A DNA stretch of 64,000 nucleotides. It comes from Cadophora sp. MPI-SDFR-AT-0126 (taxonomy: Eukaryota > Ascomycota > Leotiomycetes > Helotiales > Ploettnerulaceae). Position numbers and translations under genes: made by a program. The notes under the pieces were generated by a model. The model saw nothing but the letters and a program-made list of their open reading frames with translations. It made no database searches and was not told where the DNA came from. The stretch is from assembly GCA_020747065.1 (NCBI GenBank), contig JAGMVK010000006.1:2790001-2854000 (forward strand), written 5' to 3'. Shown here one piece after another: positions 21,521-33,500 of this stretch (its first letter is position 1; each line of letters starts with the position of its first letter).

Positions 21521-22667
21521 ATGTGGCCATCGATATCAGAGGTAGTCCTCGCCTGCTATATCTCGTTTGCGGTCAGGGCGGAGAGATACGTCCCTGAAAA
21601 TGGGAGCCTGCTCGCTGATGTCGTACGTGCACCAACCACTCCTGCTCTGGAGATGCTGTTCCATCCAGCGGGAGGTCAAGCTAATATCGAGCCATATACA
21701 GAATACACTACCGCTCACCTATGATATAGCAGGATCTCAATCGGCGGCGGTCAATGCTCAAGGCTCATTCTGGTCATCCTCCTACATTCATGGATCCAAC
21801 AACCGTGACTACTTTGTCATTTCCCATGCTGCAATTGTGCCACTTCCGTTTGGGAATTCAGTATATCGTGCTTCTATGCTTGACATCACGAGTCCAGCTG
21901 CGTTGTACGAGAGCTTTGAAACGTTCTCCAATGTTTCGACTCTCTTCTCGGACAACGGAGACTTCAGCGCTCAATATCCCGACTACTTTTTTGGCGCTGC
22001 TAACCCCGGGTCCTCGGCCACAAATCTGCGAACGTGGAGCACGGTCCCAGACGTGAGGTTCGACTTGAACTTCGACTTTTCTTCACAGGTTCTCTTGAAC
22101 GGCGGACTGGGGACCTTTCCAGGCGCTTTCAACACAACAGTCAAAGAGTGGAGCGTGCCCGCTTGCAAAACTCGTGGCTGGCTGATTGCGAACGGTACCA
22201 ACGTCACCGTCAATGCTGACAAGTCCTTGACCTGGTACGATAGACAATGGGGTGGAGCGCCAGCGAATTGGACGTGGTTTCAACTGCACATCCATAGCCC
22301 ACAGCCTGGACAGCCCGATATCCCTTTCTCAATCTGGACATATGGCGACGCGACAACCGGCGTGCTCGGTTTTGCGACTGTGCGAGGACCAGTGGGAGCA
22401 ACTCAGGGTGTTATACCCGTGAAGTCTTTGAAACCCTCTTCACGAACATATATTTCACCATCGTCCAATGTTGTCTATCCGTTAGACTGGGTCTTGGAAC
22501 TGTCTGACGGGACGAATCTTGCAATATCGAGCGTGCGACCGAAGCAAGAACTCGTCGGAGCAAACGGGGCTTTCCCGGCGTACGAAGGTTATGTCGCCGT
22601 AAGTGGCGTCCTCGCAGGCAAGCAGAAGGCAGTTGGATATGGTATGGCGGAAATTGTGCCACCTTAA
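21521..22667 (+). CDS. Secreted CrtC/AttH-type protein, kievitone-hydratase-like
   Basis: A 355-aa predicted extracellular enzyme of the hydroxyneurosporene-synthase (CrtC)/AttH lipocalin-like superfamily. In fungi this superfamily includes kievitone hydratase, which detoxifies an isoflavonoid phytoalexin, and some cyclases. Exons are 21521-21622 and 21702-22667; the 79-bp intron has GTACGT, a GCTAAT branch and TACAG. The first 20 residues form a signal peptide (hydrophobic VVLACYISFAV, likely cut near VRA). Several N-glycosylation sequons follow (FNTTV, NGTNVT, NWTW). The superfamily signature appears as LTWYDRQWGG followed by NWTWFQLHI, with an FSIWTYGD strand and a C-terminal GYVAVSG. Joining the exons removes the early stop of the first frame. 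It would act outside the cell on a plant-derived or exported substrate. The exact reaction is unknown. Confidence 0.75.
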
Positions 22668-23565
22668 AGCAGTGCCCTGTTTTGACAGGTTCTGAATATA
22701 TTGACTGAACTAGTCTTTGTCGTGTGGACAGATCTCCATACATATACAATCCGTTCCTCGTCATGTGCAAGTGCACACCATCTATCACTTGCGTTGTTCT
22801 AGCCAATTCCTCACCCTTCTTCGCTGTCCCAGTGCCTGTCCGGTTTCCCCTACCTTCTCTGCCTTTCCGTCTCCGCTCCTTCGCTACTTTAGTCACTTGG
22901 TCCCGCTTTCCTTGAGATTCAGCCTCAGATGTCTGTTTGCGTGTCGACCTGGCCCGGAGGCTAATTGATGGTGAGAGAGCAGTGGCGTAGTCGATCCGTG
23001 TTCGTTTCTTCCGTGCTTCTAGCTAATTGAGTGATAGATGCAAAATCAGGAAGAATTAATGAACAGGAAACAGGGCAAACTCGAGCTTTATATAGTAAAA
23101 GCATATGCATAGGTTGTTGAGATGTCAACCGTGCACTCTCCAGAAGTAAATAGTCAGGCTCCCGCCCACCTAGACTGTAACCAATTCAAAATGCTCTATA
23201 CCTTTCAATATAGGTTACGTCCATACCGTAGAAGGCGGACGGAAGTTTACATGTGATTATAAAACACCAACCATTTCATAAAACCAATCCAATTAAAGAA
23301 GAGCGGAAATTAGCCTTCTCTGAAAAGAGACCCTAGTTCCCATAAAGGGCAGCTGGTACAAAACTAAAGCACCACCAGTATGGGGAATGCAAAGGCTAGT
23401 CAATGAACAGCAAAACATGCGGAAAATGCGCATCATTCAAGCAAAATACAAGGAACCGCACCTTCTATTGAATAAATACTATATCTTTGCAGAGGATAGC
23501 AAACGAGAATTCTTCTAACCGTATGCTGCAAGAATTACAGAGTATAACAACCCCGCGATGGATGT
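22668..23565. other. Intergenic region between convergent genes
   Basis: Only short open frames and AT-rich patches are seen. It is long for a convergent 3'-3' gap, but nothing in it is recognisable. Confidence 0.35.
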
Positions 23566-25475
23566 TTAAGGCGTTTTGAGGTACGGCTCAAATGGTACGC
23601 CAGCGATCGCAGCCTTGATCTGCAATGCCAAGTACCGACCATATAATCTTGCCATTGCAAGCTCACCCGTTGCATACCATATGGCAGGATCTGTAGGAAC
23701 ATTCGTCATTATAGTCCCAACGGCATGGATTCACAAGGCTGGAAAACTTACGCCTCTGTGGTGCGAAAAAGCCAGGCGTTTCGCCTTCCTCGTCCCTCCC
23801 AGGTAAGTCCTCCAGTAGGGCCCCAATTTTCGGCCCAACTATTTCCTCAACGCCAAGCCGTACATTGTTCTTGAAGCCCGTGCAGAAGACGATTACATCT
23901 GCGTCCAGAGCGCTGCCGTCAGTGAACATGAGGCCGGTTGATGTATAGCTTTCGATTTCACCACCCTTGATCTTGATCAAGCCTTCGACAATCATTTTAG
24001 AACACCCTACATCAAGATAATGTCCCCCGCCGCGCTCGCGGATCTCCTTCATAAGATTCGGGGCCCTTTTTGTCTTGAATCCCACACGTTCTAGTGCATC
24101 AAACTGCTCAGGATTCCTGGTCGAAAACGATCGAAACGCGAACCGCGGCAGAGCTTCGTAGAATGTCGACGGCAAACCCCATTCTGTTTGATCCGATTCA
24201 TGGTAGTTAGATTCTGAATTGTAGTTCTGGTTATGAGCGACTTTGAAGAAATCAAATGGCACTACAATAGTGGGGCTTCGCTGAACCATTGTCACCGATG
24301 GTAGTTCCTCTTCGACCATGTCTTCGGCAACATCATGTGCTAGAAAAACCATTAGACATATGGTAGTTTTGACTACGTTGCTGATATAACTCACCGGTAT
24401 TAGCTGTACCCACCACTACGGCTCTCAGACTCTTCCACTCCCTCGGAGACTTGTAGTCGACGGAATGGATGACAGTCCCCTTGAATGTCTCTCGATTCGG
24501 ATAGTTCGGCATGTATGGTTTTTGGTCGCTTCCTATCGCAAAGATTATATGGCGACCCTTGAGAGTAAAGTTGGTGCCATTTTGGTTTGCTTTGACCGTC
24601 CATATCTTTGCATGCTCATCCCAGCTTGCAGACTCTACTGCGGTCGAAAGTCGAACGTCAAGTCCGTACTCATTCACATACTCTGTGAATCCGCGAGCGA
24701 GGTCCGTTCTGGTAAGGAAGTACGGATATTCATCACTTCGGAATGTCTGTTCAAACGGCATAGTGGCATACCACTTCCCCGTATGTAACTTAGCAGAATC
24801 ATATCTGTTCAACCAATTACCGCCGATTTGTGCGTGCTTCTCTAGTGCAATGGCTTTCACTCCAAGTGCCTTGAGGCGACCGAGCGTGGAGAGACCATTT
24901 TGGCCCGCCCCGACGATAACGCAGTCCACCAGTTCTACCTCGGTGCCATTGGACCCTTGAGTGCTGTTGGACGCTTCACCATTTGGTAACGGTGCTTGCA
25001 CCTTCTCAAGCACGTCGGGATCACCTAATGTATCGGCCTTCTTCAGGAAGGTGGCCATGATCCAAATCTTCCACCCTACCTTACCATCCGGAATAACGAA
25101 AATCACCCCGGAGCACTCAGCCGGTAATGACCCTCTAGTCTCGAACGTGAACCGCGCACGAATAAATCCGATGGGGCCAAGCTGCATTGCTTTCGTGCTG
25201 CCTTTTTGAAGCCTGAAGTTAGTTGGCTGGCGGAGGCTGGAGAGTTCCTTCCAGGCCAACACAATGTGTTGGGGCTGGTGGAAAGTGCGAAAGCAATTAG
25301 TGAAGGCCAGAAGGTCGCGCCATGCGGCGTGTGCATAGACATCCTGCTCGCTCAGGGAATTGAGCTTCTCGATGCAAGACTGTACCGCTGCGTCGGCATC
25401 TAGGTTGTCTGGCAGTTGGCAATAGGGTAAGGTGTCAATTGGAGCCAGTGGCGGAGATTGGAGTTCGGTGGCCAT
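23566..25475 (-). CDS. Flavin-containing monooxygenase with N-terminal SnoaL-like part
   Basis: A 597-aa class B-type flavoprotein monooxygenase. Exons are 25475-24395, 24339-23752 and 23690-23566; the introns are 55 and 61 bp. The last junction gives QRHPAIWYATGELAMARLYGRY, a typical FMO C-terminus. Residues 1-170 have no nucleotide-binding motif and look like the SnoaL/NTF2-like domain often fused to fungal FMOs. The FAD motif VIVGAGQNG lies near residues 187-195. GGNWLNRYDSAKLHT follows, then the FMO fingerprint FKGTVIHSVDY (FxGxxxHxxxY, not the W form of Baeyer-Villiger enzymes). The second dinucleotide motif is VVVGTANTAHD, which lacks the middle glycine. It likely oxygenates a soft centre or a ketone using NADPH. 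It is the rightmost member of the cluster. Confidence 0.85.
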
Positions 25476-26612
25476 GTCTACTCTAGTTCTTCTATCTGTA
25501 AAGGCAATCAGAATCTCAATGTATCCGAATCAAGGGTATAGGGAGAGAGGTATGCATACCTCAGAGGATTGTTACAGGATGGCCAATACAGAGAGAGACT
25601 GGATAAGAGGTTTAAGATTCGAGTCAACTGCTGATCGAGAAAGGGACCGAAAGGGCTGGATATTTCTTACCCAGCTAATTCGTTTGGTATCCAGCTACTT
25701 AAGACGTTTGGCAGCCTTTGGCAGACTTTGCTTAATCCCACTAAAGCCGAAAGGACAACTCCCGTTGGCAAAGCCGACGAGACACTTGGGTAGGGTTTCG
25801 TGATAGTCCCTCACTCCGCGAGTCTTTCCCCGGGATTTCTATTACGCACCTGGTATTGGGGATAGTGCAACGCGCTGTTTCGGCGCACGGAGTGAAGTAC
25901 ATGCCGTCCCGCAAACGATGAGCGCACTGAGAATGGGCCACCTGCGTGCTACACCCATTCAGGCCAAGTTTAGACAAGATTCGATCTGAAGCAGGGCAGC
26001 AAGCACAGTGTTTCGCAGCAGACGAATTCCCCGGAATGCGGGCGAAAGTGGGTCATACGCCCCACGTTGGGGATGCTCCATGGCGAGTAGGGTCTCGCGG
26101 GGACTTCCTCAACTTCATGGCTGTCCCGCGGGGCACGCTCTTGTCGCCAGCCGCAGATGGCGGTCAGTTACACCTGTAACTATTTGTATAATTAAACAAA
26201 TCTGGCACCAACCCCAACTAATCAGAGCATCTCGGCACACCTGACATAAGCAAAGTAATCCTAATTTAGCCACAGGTCATGTCAGAATTCCGTAGTACTG
26301 ATGATGAGAGGGCGGCAAAACCTTCCCACTTGTACCAGAGCTTTCATAGTTGCATAGCGAGCGCCGCTCCATATCCCCGGAAAAGCATTTCAAGTCCGGT
26401 GATATCTATTATTTGTCCCGAAAAGGACTTGAAATCAAAGGGTCCACGGATCTCACCGAAACGCTACTTGATCGTAGATCGGAAGATGGCCTATAGCCTC
26501 ACTAGGGCTCGGATCTGGATGTGAAATTTCACCGGTACACGGTTTACATCCTGCACATGTAACTTCGTGTAAATTCATACGTGTACGTATAAAGGTACTT
26601 TGATTACACGTG

Positions 26613-26640
26613 TAAAGTACATGTAAACACATGTACTTTA
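26613..26640. repeat. Perfect 12-bp hairpin in AT-rich island
   Basis: TAAAGTACATGT and ACATGTACTTTA are exact reverse complements with an AAAC loop. Further ACATGTA and ACACGTGTA palindromes lie just upstream. It could be a mobile-element end or repeat-mutated DNA. Confidence 0.5.
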
Positions 26641-26951
26641 TATTAAATCCTTATGCAAGACTTATTCCTACTTTATAAAAAAATTATCCCTGATAATCAT
26701 AACTTATGGATTTAATCCTCGGTTTCATATTTTTTCGACGTCGATGTACATTTATATACTTTACATAAGTATATACTCGGATTACGTTGTGTGTAATATA
26801 TTTACTTCTTAAGTATATATAAAGAAGTATAAGTACTTCTTCGTTTATATATTATTAGTTAGCGAGATTATAAGTAGTAAATGGTATTCGTCTAATTAAT
26901 TAAGACTATAATTGTAGATGCTTTATATAAGCCATCTAAACGATTGGCAGC

Positions 26952-27323
26952 ATGAGCGAATCAGGTCTTTCCAATTCAAGACAGATTTCCAAGTCGGAGT
27001 GCAAGTTATCATCCATGGTATTCCACTTCAGGCACTTCTGTGATGAGAACAAGCAGGACATAATTACCATGGGAAGCGTGCTTGATCCTGATACACATTC
27101 ACCATCATGGTACAAACTCATCGAGCTTTTGACTTCTGATGATGACAGATTGGGATTCAGTTTCAGAGAGTCGGATTTTATGGTGGTCAACAACCATGTT
27201 CGAATACGCAACGAGCGACAGTTCACAGCTTGCTTACAGTATTTGCAAAATATGGGTATCTTGAATTCTGAAGTATTGATTTGCGATGGTGGTTCATTTT
27301 CTCGGAGTTCTACAAGCAGCTAG
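26952..27323 (+). CDS. Hypothetical protein, doubtful
   Basis: The open frame starts with ATG (MSESGLSNSRQ) and runs 123 codons on the edge of an AT-rich island. I do not recognise it. It has a mixed polar composition (HFRHFCDENKQD, WYKLIELLTSDDDRLGF, FRESDFMVVNNHVRIRNER) that looks more protein-like than random. A frame change near 27295 would extend it (FLGVLQAASKVWQ). It may be a fragment of a longer gene. Confidence 0.3.
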   Translation: MSESGLSNSRQISKSECKLSSMVFHFRHFCDENKQDIITMGSVLDPDTHSPSWYKLIELLTSDDDRLGFSFRESDFMVVNNHVRIRNERQFTACLQYLQNMGILNSEVLICDGGSFSRSSTSS

Positions 27324-28220
27324 TAAAGTGTGGCAAATTCGATGCCTCAATGAATGACATGAGTTACCCGACAGAGAATTTCTTCAAACCAAAACCCCAG
27401 AGCTGAAAAGGTAGATCCGATGAGGATTGCTCCCGCATCCGCAATTGCCTACTTTATTATTTCAAACGCTCATAGGACAGTTCAATACATATCATAAATA
27501 AGAACAAGCTATTTTGGAGATCTTTCATCCAACTCTCGCTTCCCCATCTCCTCATCTTCATATCTACTCTTTGATAGCTTTACCTACTTCTTTCCATTAT
27601 TAACTATGCCCACCTACCATTGATCAGATAATCGCGCCTATACCTCGATCTTCTACCTTTGATAATATCATACGATCTCCGCGGCTTCTTACGCCTGCCA
27701 GGCGGATATCTAGGTACTTCTGTGCAGTCTTCAGAGATGCCAGTGAAACTGTGCCGGACCTTCTCTCATCTAACGTCTTCGACGTACCACATCACACTTG
27801 GGCCTTACTACTTGTGCCCACAATTGTAGTATTGCATGTAGTGGTAGCATATCTCGCTTACTTGGTACGATTGGGGTGTGATAGGGATTCTTTTGTTTGG
27901 AACAGAGGCTGTTGAACTTCGTAAGAACTTGACATCGGGAAGATGGGAGTTCGGCACCGCCAGAAACGGACTGTGGATGCATAGCAAAAAGAACCATATC
28001 ATAACTAACCTTGACGTACATGCAAAAACTCAAACATGATCGATGCTGATAGGTAGCCGTGTATTAATTAATGCTTCAGAGTGAACCAGACACAAGGCGT
28101 AGACTTTACAACACAAATGAGCATTGAGATCACGGGCATGAATGTCGTCACAAGCTGCTAAGATTGCGACGGAACGTACTAGAATAAAAGCACAATGTAA
28201 TGTAAATTTTCATACAATCT

Positions 28221-29809
28221 TTACAAAATCAGTGCAACCAATAAAGTACCCGCCAGTAGACCACCAGCGAACCTCCGCATCTCAGGTCCTGCACCGCCAG
28301 TAGCAATAACAGGGGTAGATGTGCTCGTCCTGGCACCTGTCACACCAGAAACCGTCTGATTAGCCCCTACAGATGCAAAAATCCCTCCACTTGCGCTGGT
28401 TGCGATAGTGCTCGCCACAGGGATCGCTGTTGTCGTCATACCTGAAGATGTACTGGTGGCGGCTCCGACCCTTGAACTTCCTTCGATCGAACTCTCGGCT
28501 GTGGTGATGACAGGGGCTGGGGCTTTTGTTACGCTTCCCGCTTCCGAGGTCGTGGTTGCGACTACGACGGCCGAGGAAACGAATGTCGCTGGTCCAGCAT
28601 TTGCCCAGGGTGCAACGACGCACTGAGATGCAAGCTGGTTGTCCACGTACTTGCCATTTTGTTTGGAAGGTGTCAGGCTCAGAACATAGGTCGTCGCGAA
28701 GGATCCAGCTGCCCAGGCAATATAGCCCAAGAAGACATCGGAGTTGTCATTCAAAAACTTATTCTGGGCACAGAAATCCATGAAACACTGTCCAATTAGT
28801 AATTATCTCTGTTTGAGGTGGACTTGGGCTACTTACAGAGTCTGTGCTACCAGCTCCTGTCTCACTGACCAACGCCTGCCTGCCGTTCTGTCTCAAGAAA
28901 TTGGCAGCAATGGCGAATGCGTCAGCGATGTTATCCGTCGTGCATTCGGCGTGGTTTCCAGAATTATCCACGTCCAGATACTTGTGAAGGTCCAGAATCA
29001 ACCCATCAAACGTCCCATCCGGATTTGTGACTTTGATCAAAGCATCTCCAGATCCGCTGCTCACGAACTTCCCAGCACTGGCGAAATTCGTTCCCGGAAG
29101 CAGGATCATTTGAGACGAAGCGCCAGCGTTTCTGATGGCAGTGACTGCTGCCTGAACACTGTTCGCCCATGTTGGAACATCTACATCATGAGGCTCATTC
29201 ATGAGGCCAAAGATCACTTTGTCGTTGCTCTTGTATTTTGTTGCCAGCTGACTCCAAACATCCGCAAACTGGGCATCTGTTACTGCACCGGAACTCTGAC
29301 CGATGATTTGATTATTGAATCGTGCGAAGTTGTGGAGGTCGATGGCACAGAATGCTCCCAGACCGAGACAAGCTTGCATCAGTTGATCGTATTTTGCAAA
29401 ATTGTTTGAGTCAAGAGTCCCGCCGAGTTTATTGTTCACCAGGAACTGCCATGATACAGCTAGACGGGTCAGTCGTGACTCACTCAGAGGAGCGCCGACT
29501 TACGGAACCGAAAGATATTCATCTCGTCATCATTTACGAAATGTTGCATCTGTCCCAGGGCATCTGACCCCATTGGGGATTGGGACTTGCCAGTCGGACA
29601 CGTTCCCTGCTGTGGTCAGCCTGTGAATTATGATTCGAGGCATTTCTACCTACATCGATTTCACATCCAAATTCGAACCCAGCGAGATTCATTCCCTTAA
29701 AGGGTTCAGTACTTCAATTGAGACACAGAAGCAGAAAACTGACCATATACTGAACCTTCCCGAAAACCCAGGGGACTCCGCCCAAAACCAAAACTGACTT
29801 CAAAAGCAT
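28221..29809 (-). CDS. GH5 endo-beta-1,4-glucanase with GPI-type anchor
   Basis: A 466-aa cellulase-type glycoside hydrolase family 5 enzyme (EG-II/Cel5A group) cutting internal beta-1,4-glucan bonds. Exons are 29809-29744, 29695-29654, 29606-29504, 29459-28837 and 28787-28221, all in frame. The signal peptide is MLLKSVLVLGGVPWVFGKVQ. GMNLAGFEFGCEIDG follows, then the IFRFPVSWQ strand. The acid/base Glu is in FGLMNEPHD (about residue 159) and the nucleophile Glu in ALVSETGAG (about 270). IDLHNFARF carries the conserved substrate-side residues. After the catalytic domain comes a Ser/Thr-rich stretch of about 110 residues and a hydrophobic C-terminus (FAGGLLAGTLLVALIL), typical of GPI attachment. 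No cellulose-binding module is present. It probably acts at the cell surface on plant wall or fungal glucan. Confidence 0.9.
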
Positions 29810-30591
29810 GCTGTGAGAAACGAATGTGAGTAGTGAACGGAAAGAACGAATGAATCGACGACGTGCAAAGTATGGGCAGCCTCAATGGGCGGGAATGCAG
29901 TCAATCTAATATACAAGACGCACAGCTCAGCCACTCGATGTAACTTGGATGATCAAACTCGGTAGACAGAGGCATGATTGAAAAGACGCCTTGGCACTCC
30001 ACTCCCGTCTATTTCGGATGGGTTTTGTGAAATGCATGAAGTCTTCGGATGAACAGTCCACAGGTGGATTGATAAATGGACGAATGATAGCCCTCGCATG
30101 GAACTGCAACGTCAGTGTGGCAAGTCAAACCGCAGTGGTTTCAGGGTTTGGCCCAGTACCCGAGATGGCACGTGATATCCCATGTCTCTCGTCACGTTTC
30201 GCGACACTTACTCCTGTATCGAGCAGATAATGTGCGATCAAATGGGTCAAAAGGTGTTGAAAGGGATTTTAAAGAAAACTTTCGAGGTATACTCCACTCA
30301 GAAGGGACATGGCTAACGAAGCAGCTCCTCATCCCCTGGCGTCATCCGGCATGTCCAACTTGAAGCCGATAATGCCTGCTAAGTCACAAAAGTTGTAGAA
30401 GGAAGATACAAGTTTCGATTACTGCCACTTGCTTGATGAAATATATCGCCAGTGGAAGTAATGTAGCATCTTTTGGATTGTGATGGCTGACATCAGGGGA
30501 TGTATGCCCCAAAAATTATGACTGAAATCTTTTATCGAAAACATACCAGCATATTGAAACGAGTCCAGAACGCAAAATCTTTCTTTCCCCA
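29810..30591. other. Intergenic region
   Basis: This is the presumed promoter of the GH5 gene and 3' region of the large secreted gene. No further feature is recognised. Confidence 0.4.
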
Positions 30592-33500
30592 TTACTGCTT
30601 CCAAGTACAAGTTACAGTCCACCACAAAGCAGAATCCCCGCTGCATTCAATGTGCCTGGTATCCTGGTCCTTTGGTGGATTAATGCAGTCAATCGTCCGA
30701 TCGGGACACTTCAAAGTCCCTACGTGGGCTCCCGCATTGGCATTATCTGACAAACAGATCAGTACATGATAATATCTCGCCACGTCTGAAAGAACAGGGG
30801 GGTATACGTACTGTACTGATCGATAGTCAGATCAAGAGTGAAGTTACAACCTTCGTTATCGAAAGTATTAATTCCGTCAAGCTCTTTAGGAGGGTCACCA
30901 TCGACAACATTCCCATCCTTGACGAACCAGTCATCAGAGCGCTGATAGTCATCCCGGTCACAGATGTTAGTGCTGGCATAGTCAGGGTCAGGAGGACCTT
31001 GGTAAACGGTCCATTCAGCAGAACAGCCTTCGCCTACACAAAGAAGGGAGTACTCGATGAAGATAGTGTGGTCGGTGAGGGTGGGGGTGGGACTAGGAGG
31101 GGTGGTTGTAGTTGTTGGTTTTGGCGTTGCTGTTGTAGATGGTTTAAATGTGATGGGACCCGTGCTGATTCCTCCACCATTCGCTGGGGGAAGTGCTACT
31201 TGAGTTGTACTTCCGCCGTTGGCGGTCGGGTATCTGCTGAAAACATTGTGGCAGGGATTACTATCGTCTGCGCATGGGTCGACGCCCTCTATTCAGGAAG
31301 TTAGTATGGGTTACTAGTGAAAGGTTCTGTCTCTGAAAGATTGTCGACCTGCCAATGGTCTGCGTCGATGACAATCTAAATGTGGAATTACACGTACCAC
31401 CATCGGTTGTGTCAGGACTCTCGTCACCAGAGCATCCCATGAATTTATAAACATTGGGGTCGAGAAATCCTCCCGTGGTTTGTCGACCTTTGATGTCTCG
31501 TGCGTGGGAGCGAGTCTCGTTGACGCTTGTCTCGACTTCACGTTTGTGCCGGGCAGCAAATCCAGGCGGTGGATCGGTACACTGTCATATATATCAGTCA
31601 GCTATTTCACTGCACCGAAAATCATGGATTCCGCGCACGGGAGGTAAAAGCGACTCATCAGTCTGCTGACTGAGATGGCTTCAGGATGGGCTATTACGAA
31701 CCTGTTCCTCAAGTACGAGGTTGTCCATTCTACCAACAGCGGAAAATCCATCCGCCAAGTTCCACTGTGAGCCATCCCATTCGTGTTTTCCGGGAGACGG
31801 ATAGTGACAATATGTTGACGGGACAGTAGCATAGACAGCGTAATCATTAGCTGTTGGATCCTCGACGACAATGTCTCCATCAGGGTCCACGTAATACATC
31901 GTTTCGGGCGACTTTCGATTCGTGTTTGGTACATCAAACCAAGGATCCCACGTGCGAACACCATTGACCCAGTAATCATTCACTAAGGTGAATTCTGGAC
32001 CGTAGACTGCACAGAAGTTATCGTTCACCTGGTCTTCTGGCAAATAGCCTGTGAAGCTAGGATCGAAATCCACGCAATATACAATCCCATTGGGGCCGAT
32101 TCCAGGGTCTCTTCCTGTTTGTTGCTTTTGGTACGCGTTGTATCTTGTAGCGACAGAATTAACCCAGTTTCTAAGGTGAGATCCGGCATTCTGATTCTCC
32201 AGTTGTTCTCCAAATGCTCCTCTGATCCGAAAATCAGTACATGGTTGTGTTCAATAATTACCAATCCAGGATTCGAAATCGATTGACCCGAAGACCAAAC
32301 CCCAGACTGATCCAACTTGGGGAAGGAAAAGTACTTACCCAGGAATGAGTCGAAGCACTGATGTGCCATCTGCATTGCGATTCGGGTTTCCCGAACCAAA
32401 AGGGTACTCTTCGACCTGGCATTTGTCCAGTTTCCAGCCGGCCTGTGGATTGTCATCAGAACCAGAGAAATAATGTCCTTCGTACCTATTGGGATGGGAC
32501 AGTCAGCTGAAGAAGAGGAACTCACTCTACATTGGTGAAGTGAAGGTGTAAAAAGAGGTCCGCTTAGGCTTGACTCACCAAGGATCTGTATCGTGCAGTG
32601 TTGATTTGGTAACATGGGTCAGGATTGATGTCGCACCCCGAACGTTGATAGCTGATTTCGCGTTTCCACATACGTTGGGGAATAGATTGTGAGGGCATGT
32701 GTACGTGGCGTAGCACTGACCCTGTGCTGGTTGCTTTGGATTTTGGTTTGGAGCAGGACAGAAATCCACACGCTTATTTAACTTGAACCCGAGCGTGTCC
32801 AGACCTCGATGAAGAATGGAAGACATTAAGCCACGCTTAGCCGATGCCGGACAGCATGATTTCTCATTTTGTAGGTAGTCTTTGACAGAATCGAGATTGT
32901 TGTCAACGTTTCGTTGGCATTCGCCCATTTGTGCGCCAGCATCGCAGCTAATGGTTCCAGAGGCAGGATCGAAAACAGGATAGTTACCATTGTCACACAT
33001 CCCCGTGTCTGTTTCTAGCTCGCAAGGATCATCTTCGGGCTCGTCATTTGGATCGTTTGGATCAGGTTCAGGCGTTCCCGATGGGCGTGGAGATTCAGGC
33101 GGGTCATCATTCACGGGAGGGGGACCACTAGGGCTTGGACATTGCCCTGAAACCACAATACCAAAGATTTTGATACAGGGTAGATGAAAAGTTGGAAGCT
33201 CTGGAAATTTCGGCCACCATTTGAATTTAACCCATGGGATAGGGGGCACATCCCAGACGATCACAGGTTGACATCCGCGGCATGGCAGAATGACTGGAAC
33301 AATAGTTGTTGATGAATCGGAGCCCGTCGTTGTGATCCAGATATCTGAGGTCACTGGGAATTCGGTGAAGTCCTGGAGGGAAACACCCGGAGGAATCGTG
33401 GTCATAGTGGATGTTATTGTGCCAGTTGGTTTTTGAGGGCCGACTGTGATTGTAGATCCATCTGTTGTGATTGTCTGGATCCCTGTGATTGTTGAACCAG

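Larger units (their letters stand above)
25476..28220. other. Gene-poor spacer with AT-rich island
   Basis: This 2.7-kb region marks the right border of the cluster. Positions 26560-26940 are strongly AT-rich with many TA steps and contain a perfect hairpin (26613-26640). A + strand open frame at 26952-27323 (123 codons) has no recognisable motif and is described separately. No other gene is seen. Confidence 0.45.
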
